NCBI GenBank assembly: GCA_031272005.1
Contig: JAISUQ010000183.1
Span: forward strand, 1 to 6,557
Reading direction: 5' to 3'
DNA length: 6,557 nt
DNA from: Coriobacteriales bacterium
GTDB taxonomy: Bacteria > Actinomycetota > Coriobacteriia > Coriobacteriales > UBA8131
The position numbers were made by a program, and so were the translations under genes. A model generated the notes under the pieces. The model made no database searches. It was given only the letters and a program-made list of their open reading frames with translations, and was not told the DNA's origin. Below are positions 1 through 6,055 of this stretch, one piece after another; position 1 is the stretch's first letter; every line of letters begins with the position of its first letter.

Positions 1-462
1 GAGGTCAGCGTCCCGACCCCGGAAATCAGCGTTCCCACTCCGGAGGTCAGCGTCCCGACCCCGGAAATCAGCGTGCCCACCCCGGAAGTCTCAGTCCCCA
101 CGCCAGAAATCACAGTCCCGACCCCGGAAGTCTCAGTCCCCACGCCAGAGGTCAGCGTCCCGACCCCGGAGATCAGCGTGCCCGTGCCGGAGATTACAGT
201 CCCCACCCCGGAAGTTAGCGTGCCTGTGCCTGAGGTCAGCGTCCCCACCCCGGAAGTCTCGATCCCCACCCCGGAGATCAGCGTCCCAACTCCAGCTGCC
301 AGTGTGCCCACGCCGGACATCCAGATCGTCACTCCTGATATCAGCGTGCCACTGCCGGACGTCCAGGCGACCGCTCCAGAGTTGGACGTCACGGTAGCGC
401 AGGTCAGCTCAATGGTGCCGGATGTCGATCTGGGCGCCGCCAACATCGATTTGCGGGTACCC
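1..462 (+). repeat. 21-bp tandem array coding 7-residue E(V/I)SVPTP repeats
   Basis: Twenty-two in-frame 21-bp units fit without any indel from base 1 to 462. The first fourteen (1-294) follow E-[V/I]-[S/T]-[V/I]-P-[T/V]-P closely. The last eight (295-462) keep only the pattern acidic/polar, then hydrophobic, with Pro or Ala at position seven. Units at 1-21, 43-63 and 148-168 are identical at DNA level, as are 85-105 and 127-147. Between 1 and 126, EV and EI units alternate, giving a 42-bp higher-order period. Many units differ only by synonymous changes (GTC/GTT, CCG/CCC/CCA, AGC/TCA/TCG). The array continues past the left edge. Confidence 0.95.
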
Positions 463-1743
463 ACACCCGAAGCCGACGTTGCGGCGGTACAGGCTGCGGT
501 GCCGCAGATTGACATCGACATCAATGCTCCGACTCTGATACCAACCGCCCAGTCCAGCCTGAACTTTGAGGCCGACGTCACTCCCAGTGTGCCAGTGGTG
601 ACCGCTGAGGCCCCGACCATCAACATCGACACGGCGGCAGCGGTCCAGGAGGCTCAGGCCTATATGCCGCCTCGCCCGCAGGCCGGTGTCACCTATTCCC
701 CGCCAGCCATCTCTGTCGATGCAGCCACCGGCGAGACCACCGGCATCGGTGTCAATGCTGATAATACCGTGGCCAACCTGATTCCCGACATCGACCCGCA
801 GAGCATCCATGCTGCCTCCAACATCACCAGTGCCGACCTGGACGTCGCCGTGCCCAGAATCGATTTGAACATTCCCGAGCCGGCAGCGGCCAGTGCCGCT
901 ATTGATGCCAACGGCCTGGTCGTCAACCTCGGTGCTCCCAAACTCGATGTCGACACGCCCGCACCCCGCTTCGAGACACTGACGCCGGAGGTCAACATCC
1001 CCGTGACCGCCAACGCCCCCGTCCCGGCAATTGGTGTCGTTGCTCCGGAGGTAAACATCCCGACAGCGGTTGCTGGCATTCCCACCCCTGAGGTCAGCTA
1101 CGACCTCTCCAAGGTCGAGCATACCTACGATTTGCCCTTCTCCGATCTGACCGAGGAGATTCCAATCGTCGAGCCTTACTCTGCCGATCTCAGTGGCATC
1201 AGCCCGGGCGCTGCCATACATGCCGTCAGCGAGCAGGAGCTGTTCGCCGACAACGCCTTCGTTGACGCGGGGGCGCTGTACTCCACTCCCGCCAGCAACC
1301 TGACTCCGCCTGACCCCACTGTTGTCCCGGGATCGCCGGCCCGGGCAGCCATCCCCGAGCCTGCACCGCAGGTCGTCTCCGCCGCCGATTTGCTCAAGGA
1401 TTACCACTCCACCGTCGGTAGTGCCACAGTCCAGGCTTCTGCGCCGGAGCAGCCTGTCGTACAGCCTGCCGTGCAGACGGTTCCTGAGCCGGCTGGCGAG
1501 CCAGTGGCGGCTGTCGCGGCTCCGGCTGCAGTGCCGGTTGCAGTACCAGCTGCAGCACCGACCGCGGCACCGACCGCGGCACCGGCTGCAGCACCTGTGG
1601 AGGAGAACGTCTATATCCCCTCCATCCCCAAGGCTTCATCCAGCTTCACGCCGCCTTCCTATCAGGTGTCGGTAGAACCGGCTGCGGCGCCGATGAGCCA
1701 GCCGCTGACCATAGAACCAGATAAGCCCGATGCCACAATCTGA
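1..1743 (+). CDS. Acidic Pro/Thr/Ala-rich repeat protein, 5'-truncated by the window edge
   Basis: The frame is open from base 1 to the TGA at 1741-1743, giving 580 visible residues, so the real start lies upstream. A GTG at 73 lies inside the repeat array and is not a credible start. I do not recognise the protein. Visible residues 1-154 are a 7-residue repeat of the type PTPEVSV/PTPEISV. Residues 155-400 carry degenerate relatives (for example TPEVNIP, APEVNIP, IPTPEVSYD, VPRIDLNIP). A less repetitive part follows at about 370-470, then an Ala/Pro linker (about 495-535) and a short polar C-terminus. The visible part has no Cys, no Trp, only about ten Lys/Arg and many Asp/Glu, so it is strongly acidic. 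No membrane segment and no LPXTG-type anchor is visible. Codon third positions are GC-rich in this frame, which supports coding. The stop overlaps the next gene by 14 nt. Alternating Val/Ile with Pro breaks suggests an extended or fibrous shape, as in eukaryotic AHNAK or periaxin repeats, probably by convergence. Function is unknown; a surface or scaffold role is inference. Confidence 0.85.
   Translation, partial: EVSVPTPEISVPTPEVSVPTPEISVPTPEVSVPTPEITVPTPEVSVPTPEVSVPTPEISVPVPEITVPTPEVSVPVPEVSVPTPEVSIPTPEISVPTPAASVPTPDIQIVTPDISVPLPDVQATAPELDVTVAQVSSMVPDVDLGAANIDLRVPTPEADVAAVQAAVPQIDIDINAPTLIPTAQSSLNFEADVTPSVPVVTAEAPTINIDTAAAVQEAQAYMPPRPQAGVTYSPPAISVDAATGETTGIGVNADNTVANLIPDIDPQSIHAASNITSADLDVAVPRIDLNIPEPAAASAAIDANGLVVNLGAPKLDVDTPAPRFETLTPEVNIPVTANAPVPAIGVVAPEVNIPTAVAGIPTPEVSYDLSKVEHTYDLPFSDLTEEIPIVEPYSADLSGISPGAAIHAVSEQELFADNAFVDAGALYSTPASNLTPPDPTVVPGSPARAAIPEPAPQVVSAADLLKDYHSTVGSATVQASAPEQPVVQPAVQTVPEPAGEPVAAVAAPAAVPVAVPAAAPTAAPTAAPAAAPVEENVYIPSIPKASSSFTPPSYQVSVEPAAAPMSQPLTIEPDKPDATI
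1519..1590 (+). repeat. 12-bp tandem repeat coding xPxA tetrads
   Basis: Six consecutive 12-bp units in frame encode APAA, VPVA, VPAA, APTA, APTA and APAA. The units at 1555-1566 and 1567-1578 are identical. This is the Ala/Pro linker near the C-terminus of the repeat protein. It is flanked by looser Pro/Ala/Val sequence, and a further partial unit (APVE) follows. Such linkers usually form flexible or rigid-rod spacers; that role is inferred from composition only. Confidence 0.85.
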
Positions 1744-2998
1744 GAATTCCGCAAAGGCTACCGTTCATAAACCGAGTCTGGAGCGTATCCGTCGGCTTTG
1801 TCTCCAGGTTTGGGCAGTCATCGGCATTGTCCTTCTGGTCGGAGGCGCCGCCTGGGTTTTGAGCAAGGTCTGGACCGCCATCGTCATTGTCCTGGTCTCC
1901 GCCTTGTTGGTCTTTATTCTGCGTGCCCCGGTAGCCTGGCTGGAGAAGCACAAAGTACCTCGCGGCCTGGGTGCAGCCATCGCCTATGTGGGCTCGTTTC
2001 TGCTGATTGCCCTGATTCTGCTGATCTTCATCCCGCTGATCTGGGAGCAGTTCATCGAATTATTGATGTTGATTCCAGGTTACATCACCCAGACCTCCAA
2101 TTCCTTCACCAATCTTTACAATGAGTACAGCTATCTGCTGCAGGACAGCAACATCAATCAGGTGGTCGGCTCTCTGGCCTCCCAGGCCTCCAGCTTTGTC
2201 GCCAATTTGGCTGGCCGGGCCGGAGGCTTTGCCTTTGATTTTGGCACCAACGTCGTAACTGCCGTGGTGGTGCTGTTCCTCTCGCTGGTGGTGGGCTTCT
2301 GGGTGCTGATGGATCTGCCGGCCATCAGCCGTGAGCTGCTGGTGCTCATCGGCCCCAAGCGGCGCGAGGACGCCCGCTTCATCTCCTCGGCCTGCTCGCA
2401 GGCTCTGGGCGGTTATCTCAAGGGCATGGTCGTCGCCGGCACCTGCACCGGCATCATTTCCGGAATCGGCTATTCTCTGATTGGCCTGCCCTATCCGGCG
2501 GTACTCGGCCTGTTGACCGGTCTGATGAATTTCATTCCCTTCGTCGGTCCCTGGATCTCGGGGATTGTGGTGGCGCTGATCGGTTTGTATATGAGTCCGC
2601 TGATTGCGTTGCTGGCTATTGTGGTGACCGTCGCTGCCCAACAGATTACCGACAACTTCATCACGCCGCGGGTGATGTCCACGGTGGTGGAGCTGCATCC
2701 GGCGATAGTGCTGATCGGCGTCTTTGCCGGCGGCGCTTCAGGTGGCGTCCTTGGCCTGATTGCCGCCATCCCCATCCTGGCTGCGGCCAAGAGCATCTTC
2801 GTCTATTACTTTGAGCGGCGCACCGGGCGCAAACTGGTCAGCCTGAAAGGCGCCTTCTTCCGCAGTAAACATGCCGACGCAGACGGGCAGGCAATGGGGG
2901 AGGCAGCAGTGGACCCAGTGGCTGACGCCACCGATGGCGAGCTGACAGAGCAGGAGATCGAAGACCAGAAGGAAAAGGCCAAAGATGACAGAAAATAG
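1730..2998 (+). CDS. AI-2E/PerM-family transporter-like membrane protein
   Basis: The 422-residue product has the layout and signature blocks of the AI-2E exporter-like (PerM/YdiK/TqsA, UPF0118) family. Hydrophobic segments lie near residues 25-44, 47-64, 82-105, 173-195, 228-252, 257-287, 289-305 and 322-356, with an amphipathic extracytoplasmic stretch at about 106-170. Family-like motifs include GGYLKGMVVAG (227-237), LMNFIPFVGPWIS (265-277), QQITDNFITPRVMS (304-317) and the Gly-rich FAGGASGGVLG (332-342). The tail at 375-422 is hydrophilic and acidic, ending in a Glu/Lys-rich stretch, and probably cytoplasmic. The ATG at 1730 overlaps the upstream gene by 14 nt and lacks a clear Shine-Dalgarno, which points to translational coupling; the next in-frame ATG is not until residue 113. 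Members have been linked to AI-2 export, ion/proton antiport or peptide export, so the substrate cannot be assigned. It overlaps metG by 14 nt downstream. Confidence 0.93.
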   Translation: MPQSENSAKATVHKPSLERIRRLCLQVWAVIGIVLLVGGAAWVLSKVWTAIVIVLVSALLVFILRAPVAWLEKHKVPRGLGAAIAYVGSFLLIALILLIFIPLIWEQFIELLMLIPGYITQTSNSFTNLYNEYSYLLQDSNINQVVGSLASQASSFVANLAGRAGGFAFDFGTNVVTAVVVLFLSLVVGFWVLMDLPAISRELLVLIGPKRREDARFISSACSQALGGYLKGMVVAGTCTGIISGIGYSLIGLPYPAVLGLLTGLMNFIPFVGPWISGIVVALIGLYMSPLIALLAIVVTVAAQQITDNFITPRVMSTVVELHPAIVLIGVFAGGASGGVLGLIAAIPILAAAKSIFVYYFERRTGRKLVSLKGAFFRSKHADADGQAMGEAAVDPVADATDGELTEQEIEDQKEKAKDDRK

Positions 2999-4814
2999 CA
3001 AGCTATCATATTATCTTACGACCCCAATCTACTATGTCAACGGAGTGCCGCACCTGGGCACTGCCTACACCACCACGGCCGCCGATGCCCTGGTGCGCTT
3101 TGAACGCATGGATGGCCGCGATGCCTGGATGCTCACCGGTCTGGATGAGCACGGCCAGAAGGTAGCCGCTTCGGCAGCCGACCATGGTGTCTCGCCCCAG
3201 GAGTGGGTGGACGGCATCGCCCCGAAGTTCAAGGAAGCCTGGGCGATGCTCAACGTCAGCTACGACGACTTCATCCGCACCACCGAGCCCCGTCACGCCC
3301 AGGGGGTGCAGCGCTTCTGCGAGGCCCTGCGGGATAACGGCTTTCTCTACAAAGACACCTACCAGGATTGGTACTGTGTGCCCGAAGAGACCTTTTTCAC
3401 CAGCGAGCAGCTCAAGGAGGCCGGCGCACTGCCGGCTGAAGACCCCGGGACGCCTGGCATCGCCCCGGCAGGAGCCACAGAGGGCGCAGAAGCTCCCGAG
3501 GCTGCGCCGCCGTTGTGTCCGGACTGTGGCCGTCCTTTAAGCTACGTCAGCGAGGAGAACTGGTTCTTCAAGCTCTCGGCCTTCCAACAGCCGCTGCTGG
3601 ACTTCTACGAGGCCAACCCGGATTTCATCTGCCCCCAGACCCGCCGCAATGAGGTGCTGTCCTTTGTCAAAGGCGGCCTCAAGGACCTCTCCATCACCCG
3701 CACTACCTTCGACTGGGGCATACCGTTGCCCTTTGATGCGGACCATGTCATCTATGTCTGGGTGGATGCGCTGATCAACTACATCACCGCCGTCGGTTAC
3801 GGCTCGGATGACCCTGACCAGCAGGCTGTCTTCGCCCGCCGCTGGCCAGCCCAGCTGCATTTTGTGGGCAAGGACATCATCCGCTTCCACTGCGTCATCT
3901 GGCCGGCGATGTTGATGGCTGTGGGGCTCGAGCCGCCGCGCAAGGTCTTCGCCCACGGCTTTCTGCTGACCAAGGGCGAGAAGATGAGCAAGTCTCGCGG
4001 CAACGTCATGACTCCGGAGGAGCTGACCCGCATTTTCGGTGTCGACGCCTACCGCTACTACTTCCTTTCGGACGTGCAGTTTGGCGCTGACGGCTCCATC
4101 TCCCTGGAGCGCATGGCGCAGGTCTACAATGCCGATCTGGCCAACAGCTGGGGCAATCTCTGCTCCCGCGTCTTCAACATGACCAATAAATACCTGGGCG
4201 GAGAAGTCCCGGAACTCTGGGCGCAAACCACCGCCTGGCTGACCCGCGATATGGGAAATCCGCTGGCAGAGGCTTCCGAGGGGTTGTATCAGCGTTTTGC
4301 CGGAGCCATGAACGAAATCAACTACTCCGGTGCGTTGGGCGCTGTCATGGAGTTATGCAACCGCGCCAACCTCTATGTGGAGGAGAGTGCCCCCTGGTCG
4401 CTGGCCAAGGCTGCCGAGGCCGAGGGCGGCGCTGAGGGCGCTGCCGACGCCGGCGCCAATGGCGAAGCCGCTGCCGCTGCCGCTGCCGGCGCCAATGGCG
4501 ACGCCGCTGCCGCTGCCGCTGCGCCCGGAGCCGACGCCGACGCCAAACAGCCCACACAGCTGGACCGTCTGCGCTTCGTGCTCTATAACTCGCTGGAAGC
4601 CATCCGACTGATGGCTCTGCTGTTTGCGCCGGTGATGCCAGCCACCTCCACCGAGGTCTGGCGGCGGCTGGGCCTGGGCGACCCGCTGGCTGTCACCGCT
4701 CTGGCTGAGGAGTGCCAGTGGGGTCTGCTGCCGGCGGGCAACCGGATAGAGATCGGCAGCCCGCTCTTCCCGCGGCTCAGCGACGACGACCTCAACAAGT
4801 TGATTGCCGGGTAA
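2985..4814 (+). CDS. metG: Methionyl-tRNA synthetase (methionine--tRNA ligase)
   Basis: This cytoplasmic class I enzyme charges tRNA-Met with methionine using ATP. The Rossmann start TTPIYYVNGVPHLGTAYTT contains the HIGH-equivalent HLGT at residues 23-26. The KMSKS loop is exact at 333-337 (GEKMSKSRGN). Other family blocks are the TGLDEHGQK segment, DDFIRTTEPRH, WGIPLPFDADHVIYVWVDALINY, VGKDIIRFHCVIWPAML and ADLANSWGNL. The zinc knuckle is incomplete: C131, C178 and C181 are present, but the expected cysteine at 134 is Glu, and an Ala/Pro/Glu-rich insert fills about 150-176. The anticodon-binding helical bundle is interrupted at about 476-523 by an Ala/Gly-rich insert, after which LDRLRFVLYNSLEAIRLMAL and LFAPVMP resume the family pattern. 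The protein ends at FPRLSDDDLNKLIAG, without the C-terminal OB-fold dimerisation domain found in Bacillus MetRS. The ATG at 2985 is preceded by purine-rich AAGGAAAAGG (2969-2978) and overlaps the preceding stop by 14 nt. Confidence 0.97.
   Translation: MTENSKLSYYLTTPIYYVNGVPHLGTAYTTTAADALVRFERMDGRDAWMLTGLDEHGQKVAASAADHGVSPQEWVDGIAPKFKEAWAMLNVSYDDFIRTTEPRHAQGVQRFCEALRDNGFLYKDTYQDWYCVPEETFFTSEQLKEAGALPAEDPGTPGIAPAGATEGAEAPEAAPPLCPDCGRPLSYVSEENWFFKLSAFQQPLLDFYEANPDFICPQTRRNEVLSFVKGGLKDLSITRTTFDWGIPLPFDADHVIYVWVDALINYITAVGYGSDDPDQQAVFARRWPAQLHFVGKDIIRFHCVIWPAMLMAVGLEPPRKVFAHGFLLTKGEKMSKSRGNVMTPEELTRIFGVDAYRYYFLSDVQFGADGSISLERMAQVYNADLANSWGNLCSRVFNMTNKYLGGEVPELWAQTTAWLTRDMGNPLAEASEGLYQRFAGAMNEINYSGALGAVMELCNRANLYVEESAPWSLAKAAEAEGGAEGAADAGANGEAAAAAAAGANGDAAAAAAAPGADADAKQPTQLDRLRFVLYNSLEAIRLMALLFAPVMPATSTEVWRRLGLGDPLAVTALAEECQWGLLPAGNRIEIGSPLFPRLSDDDLNKLIAG
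4449..4520 (+). repeat. 36-bp tandem duplication inside metG (AGANG[E/D]AAAAAA twice)
   Basis: Two adjacent 36-bp units (4449-4484 and 4485-4520) differ at a single base, GAA versus GAC, changing Glu to Asp. Each is in frame and encodes 12 residues (489-500 and 501-512 of MetRS). Within each unit the end is a run of alternating GCC/GCT alanine codons, itself a 6-bp microsatellite. Flanking Ala/Glu/Gly/Asp-rich sequence on both sides belongs to the same insert. Confidence 0.95.
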
Positions 4815-4832
4815 GCTGTGGTTCTCGATTCG

Positions 4833-4916
4833 GCCTCATGAGCGGATTGGTTTGGTAACTCAGAGGCGAGCTTGCGGCCCGCCTCCGCGATGGCCGAGCT
4901 GAATCCGGCCATCTCG
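4833..4916 (+). promoter_or_regulatory. Candidate RNA leader with competing hairpins between metG and tatD
   Basis: Three possible stems lie in the 132-bp gap. H1 pairs GCCTC (4833-4837) and TGAG (4839-4842) with CTCA (4859-4862) and GAGGC (4863-4867): nine pairs, one bulged A and a 16-nt loop. H2 pairs GAGGCG (4863-4868) with CGCCTC (4880-4885) over an 11-nt loop. H3 begins at once, pairing CGCGATGGCC (4886-4895) with GGCCATCTCG (4907-4916), nine pairs with one mismatch. H1 and H2 both need 4863-4867, so they cannot form together. No U-run follows any stem, so a standard intrinsic terminator is not supported. No known riboswitch or T-box consensus is recognised. Regulation of tatD, or processing of a metG-tatD transcript, is inference. 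Confidence 0.35.
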
Positions 4917-4946
4917 TGATTATCCTAATCCAGAAAGGCAACACCG

Positions 4947-5879
4947 ATGCGTACCGTTACTGATGCCGCCAGCAATGTCGCCAACCAGGACCAGCCCCCG
5001 GAGGTCTTCTGGGACGCCCTGTTTCGGGACAGCAAGGATCGCGTAGTGGCGGCGCCTGCCTTGCCGGCACCGGTGGCTGATACCCACTGCCACCTGGATA
5101 TGCTCCACTATCCCGAGTTGGCCCTGGCCCGGGCAGCGGCGCACGGCGTGGACTTCATCGTCACGGTGGTCGACCCCACTGAGGACCCGGCCTACACCTA
5201 CGACAACCTCAAGGCCTGGCAGACGGCCAGCGAGCAGATCGTCGCGCAACTCCCAGCCCCGCAGCTGCGGGTGCTGATTGGCTGCCATCCGCACAACGCC
5301 AGCCGTTATGATGCGGCCATCGAAGCTGAAATGCTGGCGCGCCTGGGAGATACCCGCAGCGCCGGCATCGGCGAGATTGGCCTGGACTACCACTATGACC
5401 ACAGCCCCCGGGATGTGCAGCGCGAGGTCTTTGCCCGCCAGCTGCAGCTGGCGGTGGAGCAGAATCTGCCGGTGGCCCTGCATCTGCGTGAAGCCCACCA
5501 TGACGGCCTGGCCATTCTGCGCGAGGCGGGCACGCCAGCCGCTGGCACCTTGCTGCACTGCTTCAACCTGGACTTCGCCACCCTGGAGCCGTTTTTGGAG
5601 TTGGGCTGCATGGTGGCTTTCGGTGGCCCTCTGACCTTCAAGAAAAGTGAAGAGGTGCGCCAGGCCGCCCGCCTGACCCCGCCCGAGCGCATCGTCACTG
5701 AGACCGATGCCCCCTTCATGGCTCCGCACCCGGTGCGCGGCGTAATCTGCGGCCCGGAGCACACTGTCTACACGGCCGCCCGCCTGCTCGAAGCCTTCGG
5801 CCACCCCGACCCCACCAGCCCCCAGGCTGCCCTCCTCCTCCAGCAGTTCCATGAAAACGCCCGCGCATTCTTTAGTTGA
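4947..5879 (+). CDS. tatD: TatD-family metal-dependent hydrolase (deoxyribonuclease/exonuclease type)
   Basis: The 310-residue product belongs to the TatD/YabD family of amidohydrolase-fold, two-metal nucleases. The full expected metal-binding set is visible: H47 and H49 in DTHCHLD, E143 in GEIGLDYH, H179 in ALHLREAH, H204 in LLHCFN, and D254 in TETDAP. The sequence GLDYHYDHSPRDVQREVF is strongly YabD-like. Family members are usually about 255-265 residues. The excess here is mostly an N-terminal extension of about 42 residues before the first metal motif. The usual RNEP block is replaced by CGPEHTVYTAARLLE near the C-terminus. The ATG at 4947 follows AGAAAGG (4932-4938) at a spacing of 8 nt, which supports this start despite the long extension. 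No signal peptide or membrane segment is visible, so it should be cytoplasmic. The gap of 132 bp from metG leaves open either read-through or its own promoter. The physiological substrate is not settled; characterised members act as 3'-5' DNA exonucleases or in DNA repair and turnover. Confidence 0.93.
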   Translation: MRTVTDAASNVANQDQPPEVFWDALFRDSKDRVVAAPALPAPVADTHCHLDMLHYPELALARAAAHGVDFIVTVVDPTEDPAYTYDNLKAWQTASEQIVAQLPAPQLRVLIGCHPHNASRYDAAIEAEMLARLGDTRSAGIGEIGLDYHYDHSPRDVQREVFARQLQLAVEQNLPVALHLREAHHDGLAILREAGTPAAGTLLHCFNLDFATLEPFLELGCMVAFGGPLTFKKSEEVRQAARLTPPERIVTETDAPFMAPHPVRGVICGPEHTVYTAARLLEAFGHPDPTSPQAALLLQQFHENARAFFS

Positions 5880-5908
5880 ACATAGCTGATTGCACCAGCC
5901 TCAATCAA

Positions 5909-5934
5909 GGCCGCCAACATCAAAACGGCAGGCC
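5909..5934 (+). terminator. Possible hairpin terminator after tatD, without U-tract
   Basis: GGCCGCC (5909-5915) can pair with GGC-A-GGCC (5927-5934) as seven G-C pairs with one bulged A and an 11-nt loop. It lies 30 nt past the tatD stop and before the AT-rich upstream region of the next gene, where a transcript end would be expected. There is no T-run after it on either strand, so it would have to be a U-less stem type or act with Rho. Chance pairing is possible. Confidence 0.3.
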
Positions 5935-5954
5935 AACACAATAAGTCCATAGAA

Positions 5955-6010
5955 ACTACATACAATCTGCACAAATATTGCTAAAATTACTGTTAAATTT
6001 GTATGCATAT
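5955..6010 (+). promoter_or_regulatory. AT-rich promoter-like region upstream of the secreted-protein gene
   Basis: This stretch is markedly AT-rich against a GC-rich background. It contains two hexamers that each match the -10 consensus at five of six bases: TACAAT (5961-5966) and TAAAAT (5982-5987). It also has TGTTAAATT (5991-5999), which resembles an extended -10. No convincing -35 hexamer sits at the right spacing from any of them; CATACA at 5959-5964, 17 bp before TAAAAT, shares only the last three bases with TTGACA. The exact start site cannot be chosen. The position after a probable transcript end and before a new gene supports a promoter here. Confidence 0.4.
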
Positions 6011-6040
6011 TGGGTTGAGGTAGCTCAATCGACGAATAAC

Positions 6041-6050
6041 GGGGAGAGGG
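6041..6050 (+). promoter_or_regulatory. Strong ribosome binding site for the gene at 6056
   Basis: GGGGAGAGGG ends 5 nt before the ATG at 6056. It is the clearest Shine-Dalgarno in the window and fixes the start of the truncated downstream gene. Confidence 0.75.
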
Positions 6051-6055
6051 AACCC

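Noticed and set aside
1..462. CRISPR array
   Set aside because: Units are 21 bp head to tail with no unique spacers, and they are in frame with a coding sequence.
409..1407. A long open frame of 332 codons on the minus strand opposite the repeat protein
   Set aside because: Its product is an Arg/Gly/Asp-rich composition typical of the antisense of GC-rich coding sequence. It has no family motifs and lies opposite a frame with strong coding bias.
1730..2998. Naming the membrane protein as a dedicated AI-2 exporter (TqsA)
   Set aside because: The family is broad, with members proposed for ion antiport and other substrates. Nothing here, such as luxS or lsr genes, supports quorum signalling.
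3537..4226. A 229-codon minus-strand open frame opposite metG
   Set aside because: It is antisense to the most conserved part of MetRS and resembles no known protein.
4330..4611. Frameshifted or alternative gene at the low-complexity part of metG
   Set aside because: The metG frame is unbroken through the insert and resumes family sequence after it. The other frames give only Pro/Arg/Leu-rich repeats of the same GCC/GCT run.
4815..4946. T-box, SAM riboswitch or intrinsic terminator in the metG-tatD gap
   Set aside because: No T-box consensus, no recognisable SAM riboswitch core, and no U-run after any stem. Only generic competing hairpins are supported.
4920..5852. A 310-codon minus-strand open frame opposite the TatD gene
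   Set aside because: It mirrors a gene with a full set of TatD metal ligands, and shows no motif of its own; a codon-bias shadow.
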